Part shown: piece by piece, positions 52,011 through 61,606 of the stretch
Position numbering within the stretch: the stretch's first letter is position 1
How the letters are laid out: every line of letters begins with the position of its first letter
Assembly: GCA_003265435.1 (NCBI GenBank)
Contig: NOXC01000005.1
Span: forward strand, 62,001-126,000
Direction of reading: 5' to 3'
Origin: Cellvibrionaceae bacterium AOL6
Lineage (GTDB): Bacteria; Pseudomonadota; Gammaproteobacteria; Pseudomonadales; Cellvibrionaceae
Length of the DNA: 64,000 bases
Notes under the pieces: model-generated
Seen by the model: the letters and a program-made list of their open reading frames with translations, nothing else
The model's database searches: none
Told to the model about the DNA's origin: nothing
Program-made: the position numbers and the translations under genes

Positions 52011-53372
52011 CTACACCAATTTATAACAGGGCACGTATTCACTGGTGGGAATTTTCATACGCTTCTGCTCAACAAACGACTCGAGCAAACGAGACAGAGG
52101 CGACATGATGGCGTCTTCACCACTGAGTTCGTAAGGGCCTTTTTCCTCGATCGCGCGAATACCATGCTCTTTCACATTGCCGTCCACGATACCTGAGAAC
52201 GCCTTGCGAAGATTTACCGCCAGATCATACGCGCTTTGGTTCTTGCTCAAATTCAAGGCCGCCATATTCTCGTGTGTGGGTCGGAATGGCGTTTGAATAT
52301 CCAGCGGTGTATCGAGCACCCAATTAAAATAATAGGCATCTTGCACGCTGCGTCGGTATGTCTGTACTTCGGCCATATGCGCTTTCATACGGCGTGCTAC
52401 CGCAACAGGATCATCAATGATAATTTCATACAGGTGTTGCGCTTCTTTTCCAAGCGTTGCACCGATAAAAGCATCAATCTGCTCGAAATACGCAGCAGAA
52501 CTTTTCGGCCCGGTAAAAATCAGCGGGAACGGCATACCGCGGTTTTTCGGGTGCAAACAAATACTCAACATGTAGAGAATTTCTTCCGCTGTCCCCACAC
52601 CACCTGGAAACACCACAATACCGTGACTCAAGCGCACGAAGGCTTCAAGTCGCTTTTCAATGTCCGGCATGATAACCAGTTTATTGACGATGGGGTTCGG
52701 TGACTCAGCGGCGATGATACCCGGCTCAGTGATGCCGATATAACGGCCTTCGGTACGCTGTTTGGCATGCGCGATGGTGGCACCTTTCATCGGTCCCTTC
52801 ATCGCGCCCGGCCCACAACCGGTACAGATATCCATGCTGCGGAGCCCGAGTTGGTACCCGACTTCCTTGGAGTAATCGTATTCGACTTCGTTAATCGAAT
52901 GACCGCCCCAGCACACAATGAGATTCGCGACCGCATTGCGCTGCAACAAACCCGCATTGCGCATTACGTGAAACACCGCATTGGTAATGCCGCGCGAACT
53001 GGAAAAATCGATATCCCGATTTTCCTGCAATTCATTGTTGATATAAACGATGTCGCGCAGCACGGAGAATAAATGCTCTTTGATCCCGACGATCACCTCT
53101 TCATCAACAAAGGCCGTTGGGGGCGCATTTTCTATTTCCAGCTTTATCCCGCGCTCTTGCGCGATAACGCGAATATCAAAATCGTGAAATAACTCCAACA
53201 CTTCCTTGGTGCTGTCCGTATCGGAACCGGTATTCAATACGGCGAGAGAACATCGTCGAAAGGTGTCGTACACCTCGCTGTCATTCGCTTCAGCGAGACG
53301 TTCCACTTCAAGTTGGGAGAGGACTTCCAAGGCTTGCTCCGGCACAATCCGGGCGGATTTTCGATCTGTCAC
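52011..53372 (-). CDS. ppnN: Nucleotide 5'-monophosphate nucleosidase PpnN
   Basis: This 453-residue LOG-family enzyme cleaves purine and pyrimidine nucleoside monophosphates to the base and ribose 5-phosphate; in E. coli it is stimulated by (p)ppGpp. The LOG motif 'VVFPGGVGTAEEIL' is clear, with 'CWGGHSINEVEYDYSKEVGYQLGLR', 'CTGCGPGAMKGPMKGA' and 'GRYIGITEPGIIAAE' in pieces. The length matches E. coli YgdH (454), and the N- and C-terminal extensions of this long form are present. It is followed directly by the Smr gene. Confidence 0.94.
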   Translation of the reverse strand: MTDRKSARIVPEQALEVLSQLEVERLAEANDSEVYDTFRRCSLAVLNTGSDTDSTKEVLELFHDFDIRVIAQERGIKLEIENAPPTAFVDEEVIVGIKEHLFSVLRDIVYINNELQENRDIDFSSSRGITNAVFHVMRNAGLLQRNAVANLIVCWGGHSINEVEYDYSKEVGYQLGLRSMDICTGCGPGAMKGPMKGATIAHAKQRTEGRYIGITEPGIIAAESPNPIVNKLVIMPDIEKRLEAFVRLSHGIVVFPGGVGTAEEILYMLSICLHPKNRGMPFPLIFTGPKSSAAYFEQIDAFIGATLGKEAQHLYEIIIDDPVAVARRMKAHMAEVQTYRRSVQDAYYFNWVLDTPLDIQTPFRPTHENMAALNLSKNQSAYDLAVNLRKAFSGIVDGNVKEHGIRAIEEKGPYELSGEDAIMSPLSRLLESFVEQKRMKIPTSEYVPCYKLV

Positions 53373-53485
53373 TACAACTTCCTTACTGCGGCTTTTTCAA
53401 TGGGTCTCACTATCAGTCTACGCCAAGAATCGCACAGGAGGAAAATATTTAAGCAGCATCACACCAAGGTGTGGAGGGAAAGCAT

Positions 53486-53508
53486 GCGCCCGGTAGAGCA
53501 CCGGGCGC
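53486..53508 (-). terminator. Hairpin downstream of acsA
   Basis: Eight-pair G+C stem GCGCCCGG / CCGGGCGC with a seven-base loop, nine bases after the acsA stop on the minus strand, followed by ATGCTTTCC. It is a likely terminator despite a poor T run. Confidence 0.6.
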
Positions 53509-53516
53509 GAAAGGTC

Positions 53517-55454
53517 TCAACGATTCAAGCGGGTTTCGATCAAAATATCAACAATGCCGGGGTCCGCCAACGTAGAGGTGTCACCGAGATTGTCGAGCTC
53601 GTTGGCCGCGATTTTTCGCAGAATACGACGCATGATTTTACCGGAACGCGTTTTTGGCAGGTTCGGTGCAAAATGCAGCAGATCCGGCTTCGCGATAGGG
53701 CCGATTTCCTGCTTGCAAAGGTTGACCAACTCACCACTCAAGGCCTCGTCGGCTTCCTCCCCTTCCATCAGCATCACATAGGCATAGATGCCCTGACCTT
53801 TAACGTCGTGCGGAAAGCCCACCACGGCCGCCTCGGCCACTTTGGGGTGCAGGACCAAAGCACTCTCCACTTCTGCCGTTCCCATACGATGACCCGATAC
53901 GTTCAGGACATCATCCATACGCCCGGTAATCCAGTAATACCCATCAGCATCACGTCGTGCTCCGTCCCCGGAAAAGTAATAGCCGGGATATGTGCTGAAG
54001 TAGGTGTCGATCAGGCGTTGATGATCTCCGTAGACAGAACGAATCTGACTCGGCCAGGACGACTTGATACACAGGGCACCTGAGCCTTCCCCTTCTACCA
54101 CTTTTCCATCTGCATCCAGCAGTACAGGCTCGACGCCGAAGAACGGCAAGGTCGCCGAGCCCGGTTTAAGATCGATGGCGCCGGGCAAAGGAGTCAGCAT
54201 GTGAGCACCGGTTTCGGTTTGCCACCATGTGTCCATGATCGGGCAACGGGACTCGCCAACCACCTTGTAATACCACTGCCAGGCCTCCGGGTTAATGGGT
54301 TCGCCCACGGTTCCAAGAATGCGTAAGGTATCGCGCTGACTGTTGGTCACCCACTTGTCACCCTGCCCCATCAACGCTCGAATCGCTGTGGGTGCGGTGT
54401 AGAAGCTATTGACCTGATGCTTGTCACAGATCTCCCAGCATCGTGCTGGCGTCGGGTAGGTGGGCACACCTTCAAACATCAAAGTGGTCGCACCGTTGGC
54501 AAGCGGCCCATACACAATATAACTGTGACCAGTGACCCAACCGACATCGGCCGTACACCAGTACACCTCGCCTTCGTGATAGTCGAAGACATATTTGTGC
54601 GTCATGGCGGCCTGTAACAAATAGCCGGCCGTCGTGTGCAGCACGCCTTTGGGTTTACCGGTCGAACCAGAGGTATAGAGAATGAACAGGGGGTCTTCCG
54701 ACTGCATCGGCTCCGCAGGACATTCGCTGCTCTGCGCATCGGTGAGCTCGTGATACCACACATCGCGCGCCTCATGCCACGCAAGCTCCGCGCCCGTACG
54801 ACGGACGACCAAGACACTCGACACATTTGGACAGGCCTCAAGCGCCTTGTCCGCATTCGCTTTCAACGGGACGGTTTTGCCACCTCGCACCCCTTCATCG
54901 GCGGTGATCACGACTCGACAATCGGAATCGAGAATACGGTCTTTCAAGGCCTCAGGAGAAAAGCCACCGAAGACCACAGAATGCACCGCGCCGATACGTG
55001 CACAGGCAAGCATGGCGTAGGCGGCTTCGGGAATCATCGGCATGTAGATACAAACACGATCGCCTTTTTGTACACCGCGCGCTTTCAGGCCGTTTGCCAG
55101 GCGGCAGACGTGCTCATGGAGTTCGCGATAGGTGATGTGCTTGTCGTCTTTAGGGTCGTCACCTTCCCATATGATGGCGGTTTGGTCTGCCCGCTCCTCA
55201 AGGTGGCGATCAATGCAACTCTCGGTCACGTTCAACGTCGCCCCATCAAACCAGCGCGCTTCGCCTTTGTGGAAGTCGAATTCACGCACGGTATGCCAGG
55301 GTTGCTGCCAACTTAAAAACGCTTCGGCCTGCTCGGCCCAGAAACTGTCTGGAGACTCGATGCTTTGCTTGTACAGCGTTTCGTACTGAGATTTGTTCAA
55401 CAATGCGGATTTGGCAACGTTGTCATTGACCGGATATGTTGTTTGATCGCTCAT
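53517..55454 (-). CDS. acsA: Acetyl-CoA synthetase
   Basis: This 645-residue enzyme activates acetate to acetyl-CoA through acetyl-AMP. Motifs are '[19 protein letters not shown]' (P-loop), '[18 protein letters not shown]', '[12 protein letters not shown]' and the C-terminal '[16 protein letters not shown]', whose Lys is the site of regulatory acetylation. The N-terminal ACS domain is full length. It is monocistronic, with hairpins on both sides. Acetate use fits a marine heterotroph. Confidence 0.96.
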   Translation of the reverse strand: MSDQTTYPVNDNVAKSALLNKSQYETLYKQSIESPDSFWAEQAEAFLSWQQPWHTVREFDFHKGEARWFDGATLNVTESCIDRHLEERADQTAIIWEGDDPKDDKHITYRELHEHVCRLANGLKARGVQKGDRVCIYMPMIPEAAYAMLACARIGAVHSVVFGGFSPEALKDRILDSDCRVVITADEGVRGGKTVPLKANADKALEACPNVSSVLVVRRTGAELAWHEARDVWYHELTDAQSSECPAEPMQSEDPLFILYTSGSTGKPKGVLHTTAGYLLQAAMTHKYVFDYHEGEVYWCTADVGWVTGHSYIVYGPLANGATTLMFEGVPTYPTPARCWEICDKHQVNSFYTAPTAIRALMGQGDKWVTNSQRDTLRILGTVGEPINPEAWQWYYKVVGESRCPIMDTWWQTETGAHMLTPLPGAIDLKPGSATLPFFGVEPVLLDADGKVVEGEGSGALCIKSSWPSQIRSVYGDHQRLIDTYFSTYPGYYFSGDGARRDADGYYWITGRMDDVLNVSGHRMGTAEVESALVLHPKVAEAAVVGFPHDVKGQGIYAYVMLMEGEEADEALSGELVNLCKQEIGPIAKPDLLHFAPNLPKTRSGKIMRRILRKIAANELDNLGDTSTLADPGIVDILIETRLNR

Positions 55455-55528
55455 TTAGGCTCTCCTATAAGGTCTTATTTTTATTTGAGTCTGTATCGGG
55501 GCCGCAGGTTCCTTTCGGGCCACCGATG

Positions 55529-55553
55529 ACAGCGCTGCATCCGGCAGCGCTGT
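55529..55553. terminator. Hairpin between the Usp and acsA genes
   Basis: A perfect ten-pair stem ACAGCGCTGC / GCAGCGCTGT with loop ATCCG lies 17 bases after the Usp stop codon. There is no T run on either side, so it may act as an mRNA-stabilising or Rho-associated structure. Confidence 0.5.
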
Positions 55554-55569
55554 GCGAGGCTGGCAGGTC

Positions 55570-56385
55570 TTAGTGGTTCACCACCATGATGTCTTGCTTC
55601 AATGCGGCAATCACGCGAGCAGCGGTGTTGCCACGGCGCGAACGGATCAAGCCATTCTGGCCCAGCGTTCCCATCACAACAACATCGGCATTCAGGCGTT
55701 CCGCCACGCGAGACACCGCTTCGTCGGTGTAGCCCTGCTCCACATGAATTTTCTCAGCGGGCAGACCGGTTTCGTTGGCCAGGCGGCCGCGGTCCGGATA
55801 GTTCATGGAATCGACGTAGGCATTGACCACGTGGAACTCGGCCTTATACATCTCCGCCAGCTCCTTACCCCAGGTCAGAATACTCTTATTGAGCTCGATC
55901 TGAGCGTCTTCAATCGCCTGGAAATTCACAGCCGCCAGTACGGTCTTACGCTGTTTAGGCGCACCGGGCTGAATTAGAACCACAGGACAGTCGGCCGTTT
56001 TGAGCAGGTCCCACTTGGATTCACTGAAAGAGAACCGGGAGGTATTGCCACGCTCGTGCACGGGCAAGTAGATACGATCCGTCCCAAACTGTTTGGACGA
56101 CATCAGAATGGACTGCTGCCACTCGGTCGACCAGCTCACTTCTATGGTGTACTCCAAACCAGCCTCTTCGAGGGGTTGACGGATTTCCGTCGTGAACCAG
56201 TTCTGGTCGCGAAACAGGTTGTCGTTGACAGCACGGGTGTCAACCGCTTCACTATCAACAGCCACAAAGACTTTGAGGATGGGTTTGACTTCGCGCAGGC
56301 CCGAAGTCAGGATCGCGCGCTCAAGCGCGGCGTGGGCACTGTCTGCTGGATCAACTACTACAAACAGTCTTTCGGCTTTTGCCAT
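55570..56385 (-). CDS. Tandem universal stress protein (UspE-like)
   Basis: This 271-residue cytoplasmic protein has two Usp domains in tandem. The first (about 1-140) is degenerate at the nucleotide site: 'LFVVVDPADSAHAALERAI' and 'CPVVLIQPG'. The second (about 145-271) has 'VLAAVNFQAIEDAQIEL', 'ADVVVMGTLGQNGLIRSRRGNTAARVI' in pieces, close to the G-x2-G-x9-G(S/T) ATP motif. UspE-type proteins help in survival under stress. It is monocistronic, between panD and acsA. Confidence 0.9.
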   Translation of the reverse strand: MAKAERLFVVVDPADSAHAALERAILTSGLREVKPILKVFVAVDSEAVDTRAVNDNLFRDQNWFTTEIRQPLEEAGLEYTIEVSWSTEWQQSILMSSKQFGTDRIYLPVHERGNTSRFSFSESKWDLLKTADCPVVLIQPGAPKQRKTVLAAVNFQAIEDAQIELNKSILTWGKELAEMYKAEFHVVNAYVDSMNYPDRGRLANETGLPAEKIHVEQGYTDEAVSRVAERLNADVVVMGTLGQNGLIRSRRGNTAARVIAALKQDIMVVNH

Positions 56386-56511
56386 AATGACGACTTCCTT
56401 TCAATGTAATCAATTATTCACCGCCCCTGTGTTCGGGGCCTACCTCATTAAAGCACAGAACGACGGGGCTTTCGATGGCAATAATGGGGGCGTTCGCTCT
56501 GGCTCCAAGCC

Positions 56512-56889
56512 TTATTTCTGCATCGCAATGGTATTTGCGCTGCGCTCCACCTGATTGCCTTCTCCCAGGTAGATCAGTGCTGGTTTAAAGTCGTCAGCTT
56601 CGGCTTCACTGCACTGGCCGTAGGCCGCAATAATCACCCGATCCCCTACTTGTACGCGCCGCGCGGCCGCGCCGTTCATACTGATTGTGCCCGATCCAGG
56701 CTCGGCGAGTATCACGTAGGTACTGAAGCGCTCACCATTGTCGACATTGTAGATATCGATTTTTTCAAATTCGCGTAGGCCGGCCAGGCGAACCAGGTCG
56801 GCGTCAATGGCGCAGGAGCCGTCATACCAAAGCTCAGCGTGCGTCACGCGCGCCATGTGTAACTTGCCTTTCAACAGGGTGATGTTCAT
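56512..56889 (-). CDS. panD: Aspartate 1-decarboxylase PanD
   Basis: This 125-residue enzyme makes beta-alanine from aspartate. It is made as a proenzyme that cuts itself between Gly24 and Ser25; both are seen in 'WYDGSCAID' and create the pyruvoyl group. '[30 protein letters not shown]' in pieces matches the family. It overlaps panC by four bases (ATGA), so beta-alanine production and use are coupled. panB is not in the window. Confidence 0.96.
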   Translation of the reverse strand: MNITLLKGKLHMARVTHAELWYDGSCAIDADLVRLAGLREFEKIDIYNVDNGERFSTYVILAEPGSGTISMNGAAARRVQVGDRVIIAAYGQCSEAEADDFKPALIYLGEGNQVERSANTIAMQK

Positions 56890-57752
56890 CGCTCTTCTCC
56901 GAGTTGCCGCTCAAAAGACACGTTGTCGATCAAGCGCGCCTTCTCTGTGTACATCGCACCGAGCACGGTGAGCTCGGTATCATCATCAGCCGCAGGCTCC
57001 AGCGAGCGGCTGTTGCAAATTTTGAGGTAGTCCTCACGAAAGCCCGCATCCCGAATTTGCTGGCTTGCCGCGGCTTCCAATTCGGCGTAGTCGATGCGGC
57101 CCGCCAGCAGCTGCGCTCGTACCCATTCCAGGCTCAGATGTAATTGATTCGCTCGGGGGCGCTCCTGTTCGGAGATGAAGCCATTGCGGGAACTGCGCGC
57201 AAGGCCGTCAGCCTCGCGGGAAATCGGCGCCGCCTGAATGTCGACCGGAATACACAGGTCCTCCGTCATACGGCGGATAATGGCGAGCTGTTGATAGTCT
57301 TTGAGACCGAAGACGGCCGTATCGGGCTGGACGATATTGAAGAGCTTGGTGACGATGGTCGTCACACCCTCGAAGTGCCCGGGACGGCTCGCGCCGCACA
57401 ACACATCCGTCATCGTCGGCACGATGACACGGGTCTGCTCATCCATGCCATTGGGGTAGATTTCATGCTCGTCGGGGCAGAACAGCAGGTCGCAGCCGGC
57501 GTCTTGGAGCTTAGCGCTGTCCGCTTCGAGCGTTCGGGGATAGCGATCCCAGTCTTCATTGAGGCCAAATTGCAGGCGATTGACGAAGATGCTGACAACA
57601 ACAAACTCGCAGCTTGCACGCGCCTGCTCCAGCAGCGACATATGCCCATCGTGGAGGTTGCCCATGGTCGGCACAAAGCCGATGCGCTTGCCTGCTCGGC
57701 GGGCCTCGGCGATGGCTTCGCGAACGCTGGCACTGTGGTGGAAAATCTGCAT
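56886..57752 (-). CDS. panC: Pantothenate synthetase PanC
   Basis: This 288-residue enzyme joins pantoate and beta-alanine using ATP. The nucleotidyl-transferase motif HDGH is in '[16 protein letters not shown]'. '[24 protein letters not shown]' and '[15 protein letters not shown]' in pieces are the substrate-binding segments. The usual '[14 protein letters not shown]' loop is present (here about 173-187). It overlaps panD. The upstream gene is dnaB, 70 bases away, and may be in a separate transcript. Confidence 0.96.
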   Translation of the reverse strand: MQIFHHSASVREAIAEARRAGKRIGFVPTMGNLHDGHMSLLEQARASCEFVVVSIFVNRLQFGLNEDWDRYPRTLEADSAKLQDAGCDLLFCPDEHEIYPNGMDEQTRVIVPTMTDVLCGASRPGHFEGVTTIVTKLFNIVQPDTAVFGLKDYQQLAIIRRMTEDLCIPVDIQAAPISREADGLARSSRNGFISEQERPRANQLHLSLEWVRAQLLAGRIDYAELEAAASQQIRDAGFREDYLKICNSRSLEPAADDDTELTVLGAMYTEKARLIDNVSFERQLGEER

Positions 57753-57822
57753 GTCAGGTCCTCGCCCCAGAAAGAGGCGGCGAGTTTACCGCCAGGCTGG
57801 CGGCTGATCAACATTTGCCCGA

Positions 57823-59214
57823 TCAGTATTCCTGGCTCTGGTACTCCGGAGCGAGGTTGTCGAAGCGGGTAAACTTGCCCACCCAGGCCGCTTTGACCGT
57901 GCCGGTCTCACCATTCCGCTGCTTGCCAATGATGATTTCGGCCACGCCTTTGTCGGGGCTGTCTTCGTTGTAATACTCATCTCGATAGATGAAAAGGATG
58001 ACATCCGCATCCTGCTCAATCGCACCGGATTCCCGCAGGTCGGAGTTCATCGGCCGCTTGTTCGGACGCTGCTCCACGCCCCGGTTAAGCTGCGACAGAC
58101 AGATGACCGGACAGCGATATTCCCGCGCGAGGGCTTTCATCGATCGTGAAATCTCGGAGATTTCCTGAGTACGGCCCTCGCTGAACCCCGACAGTGACAT
58201 CAGCTGCAGGTAGTCGACCATGATCATCGCGGGGTCACCGTGTTCACGCGCAAGCCGGCGCACACGAGCTTTCATTTCACTGGGACTGAGGCCAGAGGTA
58301 TCGTCGATGAAGAGCTTCTTGTCTTTGAGTTTGCGCACGGACAAGTCGAGCTTGGGCCAATCGTCTTCGGACAGACGCCCCGAGCGCATGCCGCCCTGAT
58401 CAATGCGCCCGACCGAGGACATCATCCGCATCACCAACGAGTCGGCGGGCATCTCCAGACTGAAGATCAAGACCGGCTTCTCCTGCGTCATCAGAGCCGC
58501 TTCCACAAAGTTCAACGCGAGTGCGGTTTTACCCATCGAAGGACGCGCGGCGAGGATGATCAGCTCCCCCGGCTGCCAACCTGAGGTTTTTTCATTGAGG
58601 TCATTCAAACCGGTATTCAGACCGGTGATGGCCTCCTGGTTCTTGTTCCGCTCATCAATTTTCTGCAGTGACTCTTTGAGCAGCTCATTGACGTAGGCGA
58701 ATCCGCCTTCCTTGGGGCGCCCTTCCGCCACTTCGAGAAAGCGGCGCTCGGCCAGGGCGAGCAGGTCTTCAGAGCTCAGGCCAGAGGGGCTGTAACTGGC
58801 GCGCGTAATTTCAGTTGAGGTCGCAATAATTTGCCGGAACGTCGCATTTTCCCGCACGATTTTGGCGTAGGCGGCGACGTTTTCGCTGCCGGGCACATTG
58901 GTCGCCAAGTCGGAAAGGTAGGCGAGTCCGCCTACGGCCTCGAGCTCTTCGAGCTGGCTCAGGGCCTCGGAAACGGTAATGACGTCGAGCGGCTGATCTT
59001 CCTCCACCAGCTTGAGCATCACGGAAAACACGAGCTGATGCTCGCGTTTGTAGAAATCGTCCTCGCCGAGGACTTCCGCCACGGAATCAAAATGACTCGC
59101 GTCGCGCATCAACCCGCCGAGCACACTCTGTTCGGCTTCAAGGGAGTACGGGAGGCGGCTTTGTTTGTCTTCAGACGTGCTGAGGTCAGATTCTTGAGGC
59201 TCGATATCGCTCAT
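57823..59214 (-). CDS. dnaB: Replicative DNA helicase DnaB
   Basis: This 463-residue hexameric helicase unwinds DNA at the replication fork. The N-terminal primase-binding domain ('PYSLEAEQSVLGGLMRD') is followed by a RecA-like domain with Walker A 'ARPSMGKTALALN', Walker B 'MIMVDYLQLM', and 'SDLRESGAIEQDADVILFIYRDE' in pieces. There is no intein. The start at 59214 (MSDIEPQESDL) is preferred to an upstream frame at 59274. It follows rplI after 145 bases in the common rpsF-rpsR-rplI-dnaB order. Confidence 0.96.
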   Translation of the reverse strand: MSDIEPQESDLSTSEDKQSRLPYSLEAEQSVLGGLMRDASHFDSVAEVLGEDDFYKREHQLVFSVMLKLVEEDQPLDVITVSEALSQLEELEAVGGLAYLSDLATNVPGSENVAAYAKIVRENATFRQIIATSTEITRASYSPSGLSSEDLLALAERRFLEVAEGRPKEGGFAYVNELLKESLQKIDERNKNQEAITGLNTGLNDLNEKTSGWQPGELIILAARPSMGKTALALNFVEAALMTQEKPVLIFSLEMPADSLVMRMMSSVGRIDQGGMRSGRLSEDDWPKLDLSVRKLKDKKLFIDDTSGLSPSEMKARVRRLAREHGDPAMIMVDYLQLMSLSGFSEGRTQEISEISRSMKALAREYRCPVICLSQLNRGVEQRPNKRPMNSDLRESGAIEQDADVILFIYRDEYYNEDSPDKGVAEIIIGKQRNGETGTVKAAWVGKFTRFDNLAPEYQSQEY

Positions 59215-59359
59215 GCTGCTTCTTGTAGTCGACACACTAGACGGACGCCCAAACGACATTGGGCGCCGCCCCATCGCAGTATTGCGACAGGGAAGCGCCC
59301 AATTCTAATCGAAAACACGCGCTTTGGCTCCACCGAAGGCGGCCTAGCACGCGAATAGA

Positions 59360-59806
59360 TTACTCAGCTTCGACGATGATCGAAACGGTTTGCATGACAT
59401 CGACGTGCAACTGAATGTCGATCTCGTACTCGCCTACTTCGCGCAGCGTACCCTGAGGCAGCTTGACTTCCGCCTTAGCCACTTCAACACCGGCTTCAGT
59501 GATCGCAATCGCGATGTCACGTGCACCGATAGAACCGAAGAGCTTGCCTTCGTCGCCCGCGTTTGCTTTGATCAGCACTTTCAGATCTTCCAATTGCTTG
59601 GCACGACCTTCAGCTGCAGTGCGCTTGTCGGCAGCGGCTGCTTCAAGCTCGGCGCGACGCGCTTCGAACTCTTCAACGTTTGCTGCTGTCGCAGGAACCG
59701 CTTTACCCTGAGGGATCAGGAAATTGCGGCCGAAGCCCGCTTTTACGTTCACTTTGTCGCCAACTGTACCCAGTTTGCCGACCTTATCTAAAAGAATAAC
59801 TTCCAT
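59360..59806 (-). CDS. rplI: 50S ribosomal protein L9
   Basis: This 148-residue ribosomal protein has the N-terminal '[36 protein letters not shown]' signature (in pieces), the long connecting helix rich in Ala and Glu, and a C-terminal domain. It binds 23S rRNA domain V and limits frameshifting. It is 21 bases downstream of the DUF2232 gene in the same operon. Confidence 0.98.
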   Translation of the reverse strand: MEVILLDKVGKLGTVGDKVNVKAGFGRNFLIPQGKAVPATAANVEEFEARRAELEAAAADKRTAAEGRAKQLEDLKVLIKANAGDEGKLFGSIGARDIAIAITEAGVEVAKAEVKLPQGTLREVGEYEIDIQLHVDVMQTVSIIVEAE

Positions 59807-59827
59807 AAGAGTTTCCTCTGTATTGGT

Positions 59828-60703
59828 TCAACCCTGATCGGATTGACCTGAACTTAACTTCTTGCGTAAATCCAGGCTCGCATCAATCAGGGCCAGGAAC
59901 ATAATGATCAAAGGTACTGGATTCACCAGTGGCAGGCAGATGTACAACAGGACCAAGCCTGCGATACCCAACCTGAAACGCCCAATCAGCCAGTGCACCA
60001 AGCCGAGCCCTGCGAACAGCAGAGGCAGGCCAAAAGCGGCACCCCAGAACTGATACGACCCACCTTGCGATGAGCAGTACAGCACGGCCAACCCACACAC
60101 CAACGCCATAGGCAGTGGTAAGCGGAGCTGATGAAACTCCTGTCGAAACCCGCCGGGGTTGTACAACAGGGCCTGCCACCAGCGCGCGATCAACAAGCCG
60201 ATCACGACTGAGAAGCTCATCCAGTAGCTCAGCAACCCCGCTGCTTTCATTGGGGTCCACTGCATCAGCCACTGAGCCTGTGCAGGCACTTCCTGCGACT
60301 CTGAGTTTGCGTAGAGTTGTTCAAAAAACTCGGTCACCCGAGCCACCACGCCACTGTCCACCGTCACAATCAACAGTGAACTCAATACCGCCAGAGCCAC
60401 AGAGGCCATAAGCGCTGTTGACCAGTTGATGGTCGCTCTCAATACGACACAAACCAGCCAACTCACTATGTAGATGGCAACCGTCGCCAGCACTAATGCC
60501 AAGCCAACGTTACCAATCCAGATACCCAATATTGCGGGCAAACAGGCAGCAATCATGATGATGCTGCCCTCTGCCCACCCTCTTCTGAGGGTCACCAATC
60601 CAAGGACTGCCTGGGAGATGAAAGGAATCCAGCTTCCCAGCAGTGCGAGCAAAATGGCCTGATTCCGGCCCCGCATTGCGAACTCAGCCAAGGCCTTGAA
60701 CAT
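59828..60703 (-). CDS. DUF2232 membrane protein
   Basis: This 291-residue protein has about eight hydrophobic helices. It fits the DUF2232 (YybS-like) family by its size, its start 'ALAEFAMRGRNQAILLALLGSWIPFISQAVLGLVTLR' in pieces, and its position between rpsR and rplI. The function is unknown; in many gammaproteobacteria a gene of this family lies in the same place. There is no priB in this operon, unlike in enterobacteria. Confidence 0.82.
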   Translation of the reverse strand: MFKALAEFAMRGRNQAILLALLGSWIPFISQAVLGLVTLRRGWAEGSIIMIAACLPAILGIWIGNVGLALVLATVAIYIVSWLVCVVLRATINWSTALMASVALAVLSSLLIVTVDSGVVARVTEFFEQLYANSESQEVPAQAQWLMQWTPMKAAGLLSYWMSFSVVIGLLIARWWQALLYNPGGFRQEFHQLRLPLPMALVCGLAVLYCSSQGGSYQFWGAAFGLPLLFAGLGLVHWLIGRFRLGIAGLVLLYICLPLVNPVPLIIMFLALIDASLDLRKKLSSGQSDQG

Positions 60704-60742
60704 AATCCTCGCTCTTGATCGGTGGTGTGTACGAAACCCTAC

Positions 60743-60973
60743 TTACTGATCGTGACTGTCAGTGTAAGGCAGCAAAGCCAGGTAGCGCGCGCGCTTGATG
60801 CACGTGGCCAGCTGACGCTGATATTTCGCTTTTGTGCCAGTGATACGGCTGGGCACAATTTTGCCTGTCTCTGAGATGTAGGCTTTCAGAGTATCGAGGT
60901 CTTTGTAGTCGATCTGCTTAACGCCTTCTGCGGAAAAACGGCAGAACTTACGACGACGGAAAAAACGAGCCAT
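60743..60973 (-). CDS. rpsR: 30S ribosomal protein S18
   Basis: This 76-residue basic protein has the S18 signature '[22 protein letters not shown]' (in pieces) and '[34 protein letters not shown]'. It pairs with S6 on the platform of the small subunit. It starts two bases after the rpsF stop codon. Confidence 0.98.
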   Translation of the reverse strand: MARFFRRRKFCRFSAEGVKQIDYKDLDTLKAYISETGKIVPSRITGTKAKYQRQLATCIKRARYLALLPYTDSHDQ

Positions 60974-60975
60974 GC

Positions 60976-61410
60976 CTATTCTCCTTCAGTAGTGTCAGTG
61001 GATTCTTCTTCGTCTGCTGAATCGTCAGCAGAGGCTTTTTCAGCTTCCTGAGCACGCTGCTCAGCACGGCTCTTACGCTCGCGGCTTTCTTTCTCAGCCT
61101 TCATGATGGGGGACTCTTCAGTCACTTCCTCATCAGTGCGGATCACCAGGTGACGCAGCACGGCATCGTTGTAGCGGAAGTTGGTATTCAACTCTTCCAT
61201 GGCTTCGTTAGATGCTTCACAGTTGATCAGCACGTAGTGAGCCTTGTGGATTTTGTTGATGGAGTACGCGAGGTGACGACGGCCCCAGTCTTCGAGACGA
61301 GTAACACGACCACCATCTTTAGAGATGGTTTCAGTGTATCGTTCGACCATGCCAGATACCTGCTCGCTCTGATCCGGGTGGACCAGGAACACGATTTCAT
61401 AATGACGCAT
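60976..61410 (-). CDS. rpsF: 30S ribosomal protein S6
   Basis: This 144-residue protein has the S6 core (about 1-95): '[18 protein letters not shown]', '[21 protein letters not shown]' and '[18 protein letters not shown]' in pieces. The C-terminal 45 residues are a charged Glu/Lys/Ser/Asp tail; in E. coli such a tail receives extra glutamates from RimK, though here the end is TEGE. It is first in the operon rpsF-rpsR-DUF2232-rplI(-dnaB). Confidence 0.97.
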   Translation of the reverse strand: MRHYEIVFLVHPDQSEQVSGMVERYTETISKDGGRVTRLEDWGRRHLAYSINKIHKAHYVLINCEASNEAMEELNTNFRYNDAVLRHLVIRTDEEVTEESPIMKAEKESRERKSRAEQRAQEAEKASADDSADEEESTDTTEGE

Positions 61411-61478
61411 AAATGCTCCCTATGGATAGACAAGCTTCCCGTGCGACTACGGTGAAGCAAGGAGTGAATTAAACCCGA
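61411..61478 (-). ncRNA. Candidate S6:S18-binding leader of the rpsF operon
   Basis: The leader on the minus strand holds a hairpin CCGTAGTCGCACGG (61452-61439) and a CTCC (about 61470-61473) that could pair with the GGGAG ribosome site (about 61416-61421). An S6:S18-binding leader that controls this operon is known in many bacteria, with a conserved CCG near the loop. The match is by structure and position only. Confidence 0.3.
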
Positions 61479-61544
61479 AATTCGGGGCGGCGTATTCTAG
61501 GAGGGATATGGTCAAAATGCAACCACAAATGCGCCGCCGCGCGC

Positions 61545-61606
61545 AACGCATACAATGGGGTCTGACCCCAGCGTATACGTCGGGGTCAGACCCCATTGTA
61601 TGCGTT
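61545..61606. repeat. Dispersed hairpin repeat, copy 6 (perfect 25-base arms)
   Basis: Arms at 61545-61569 and 61582-61606 are perfect inverted copies of AACGCATACAATGGGGTC and the rest of the core, with loop AGCGTATACGTC. The right arm ends inside the reversed ldhA stop codon (TAA at 61607-61605), as the serB copy does. The loop GTATACGTC is shared with copy 5. Confidence 0.85.
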
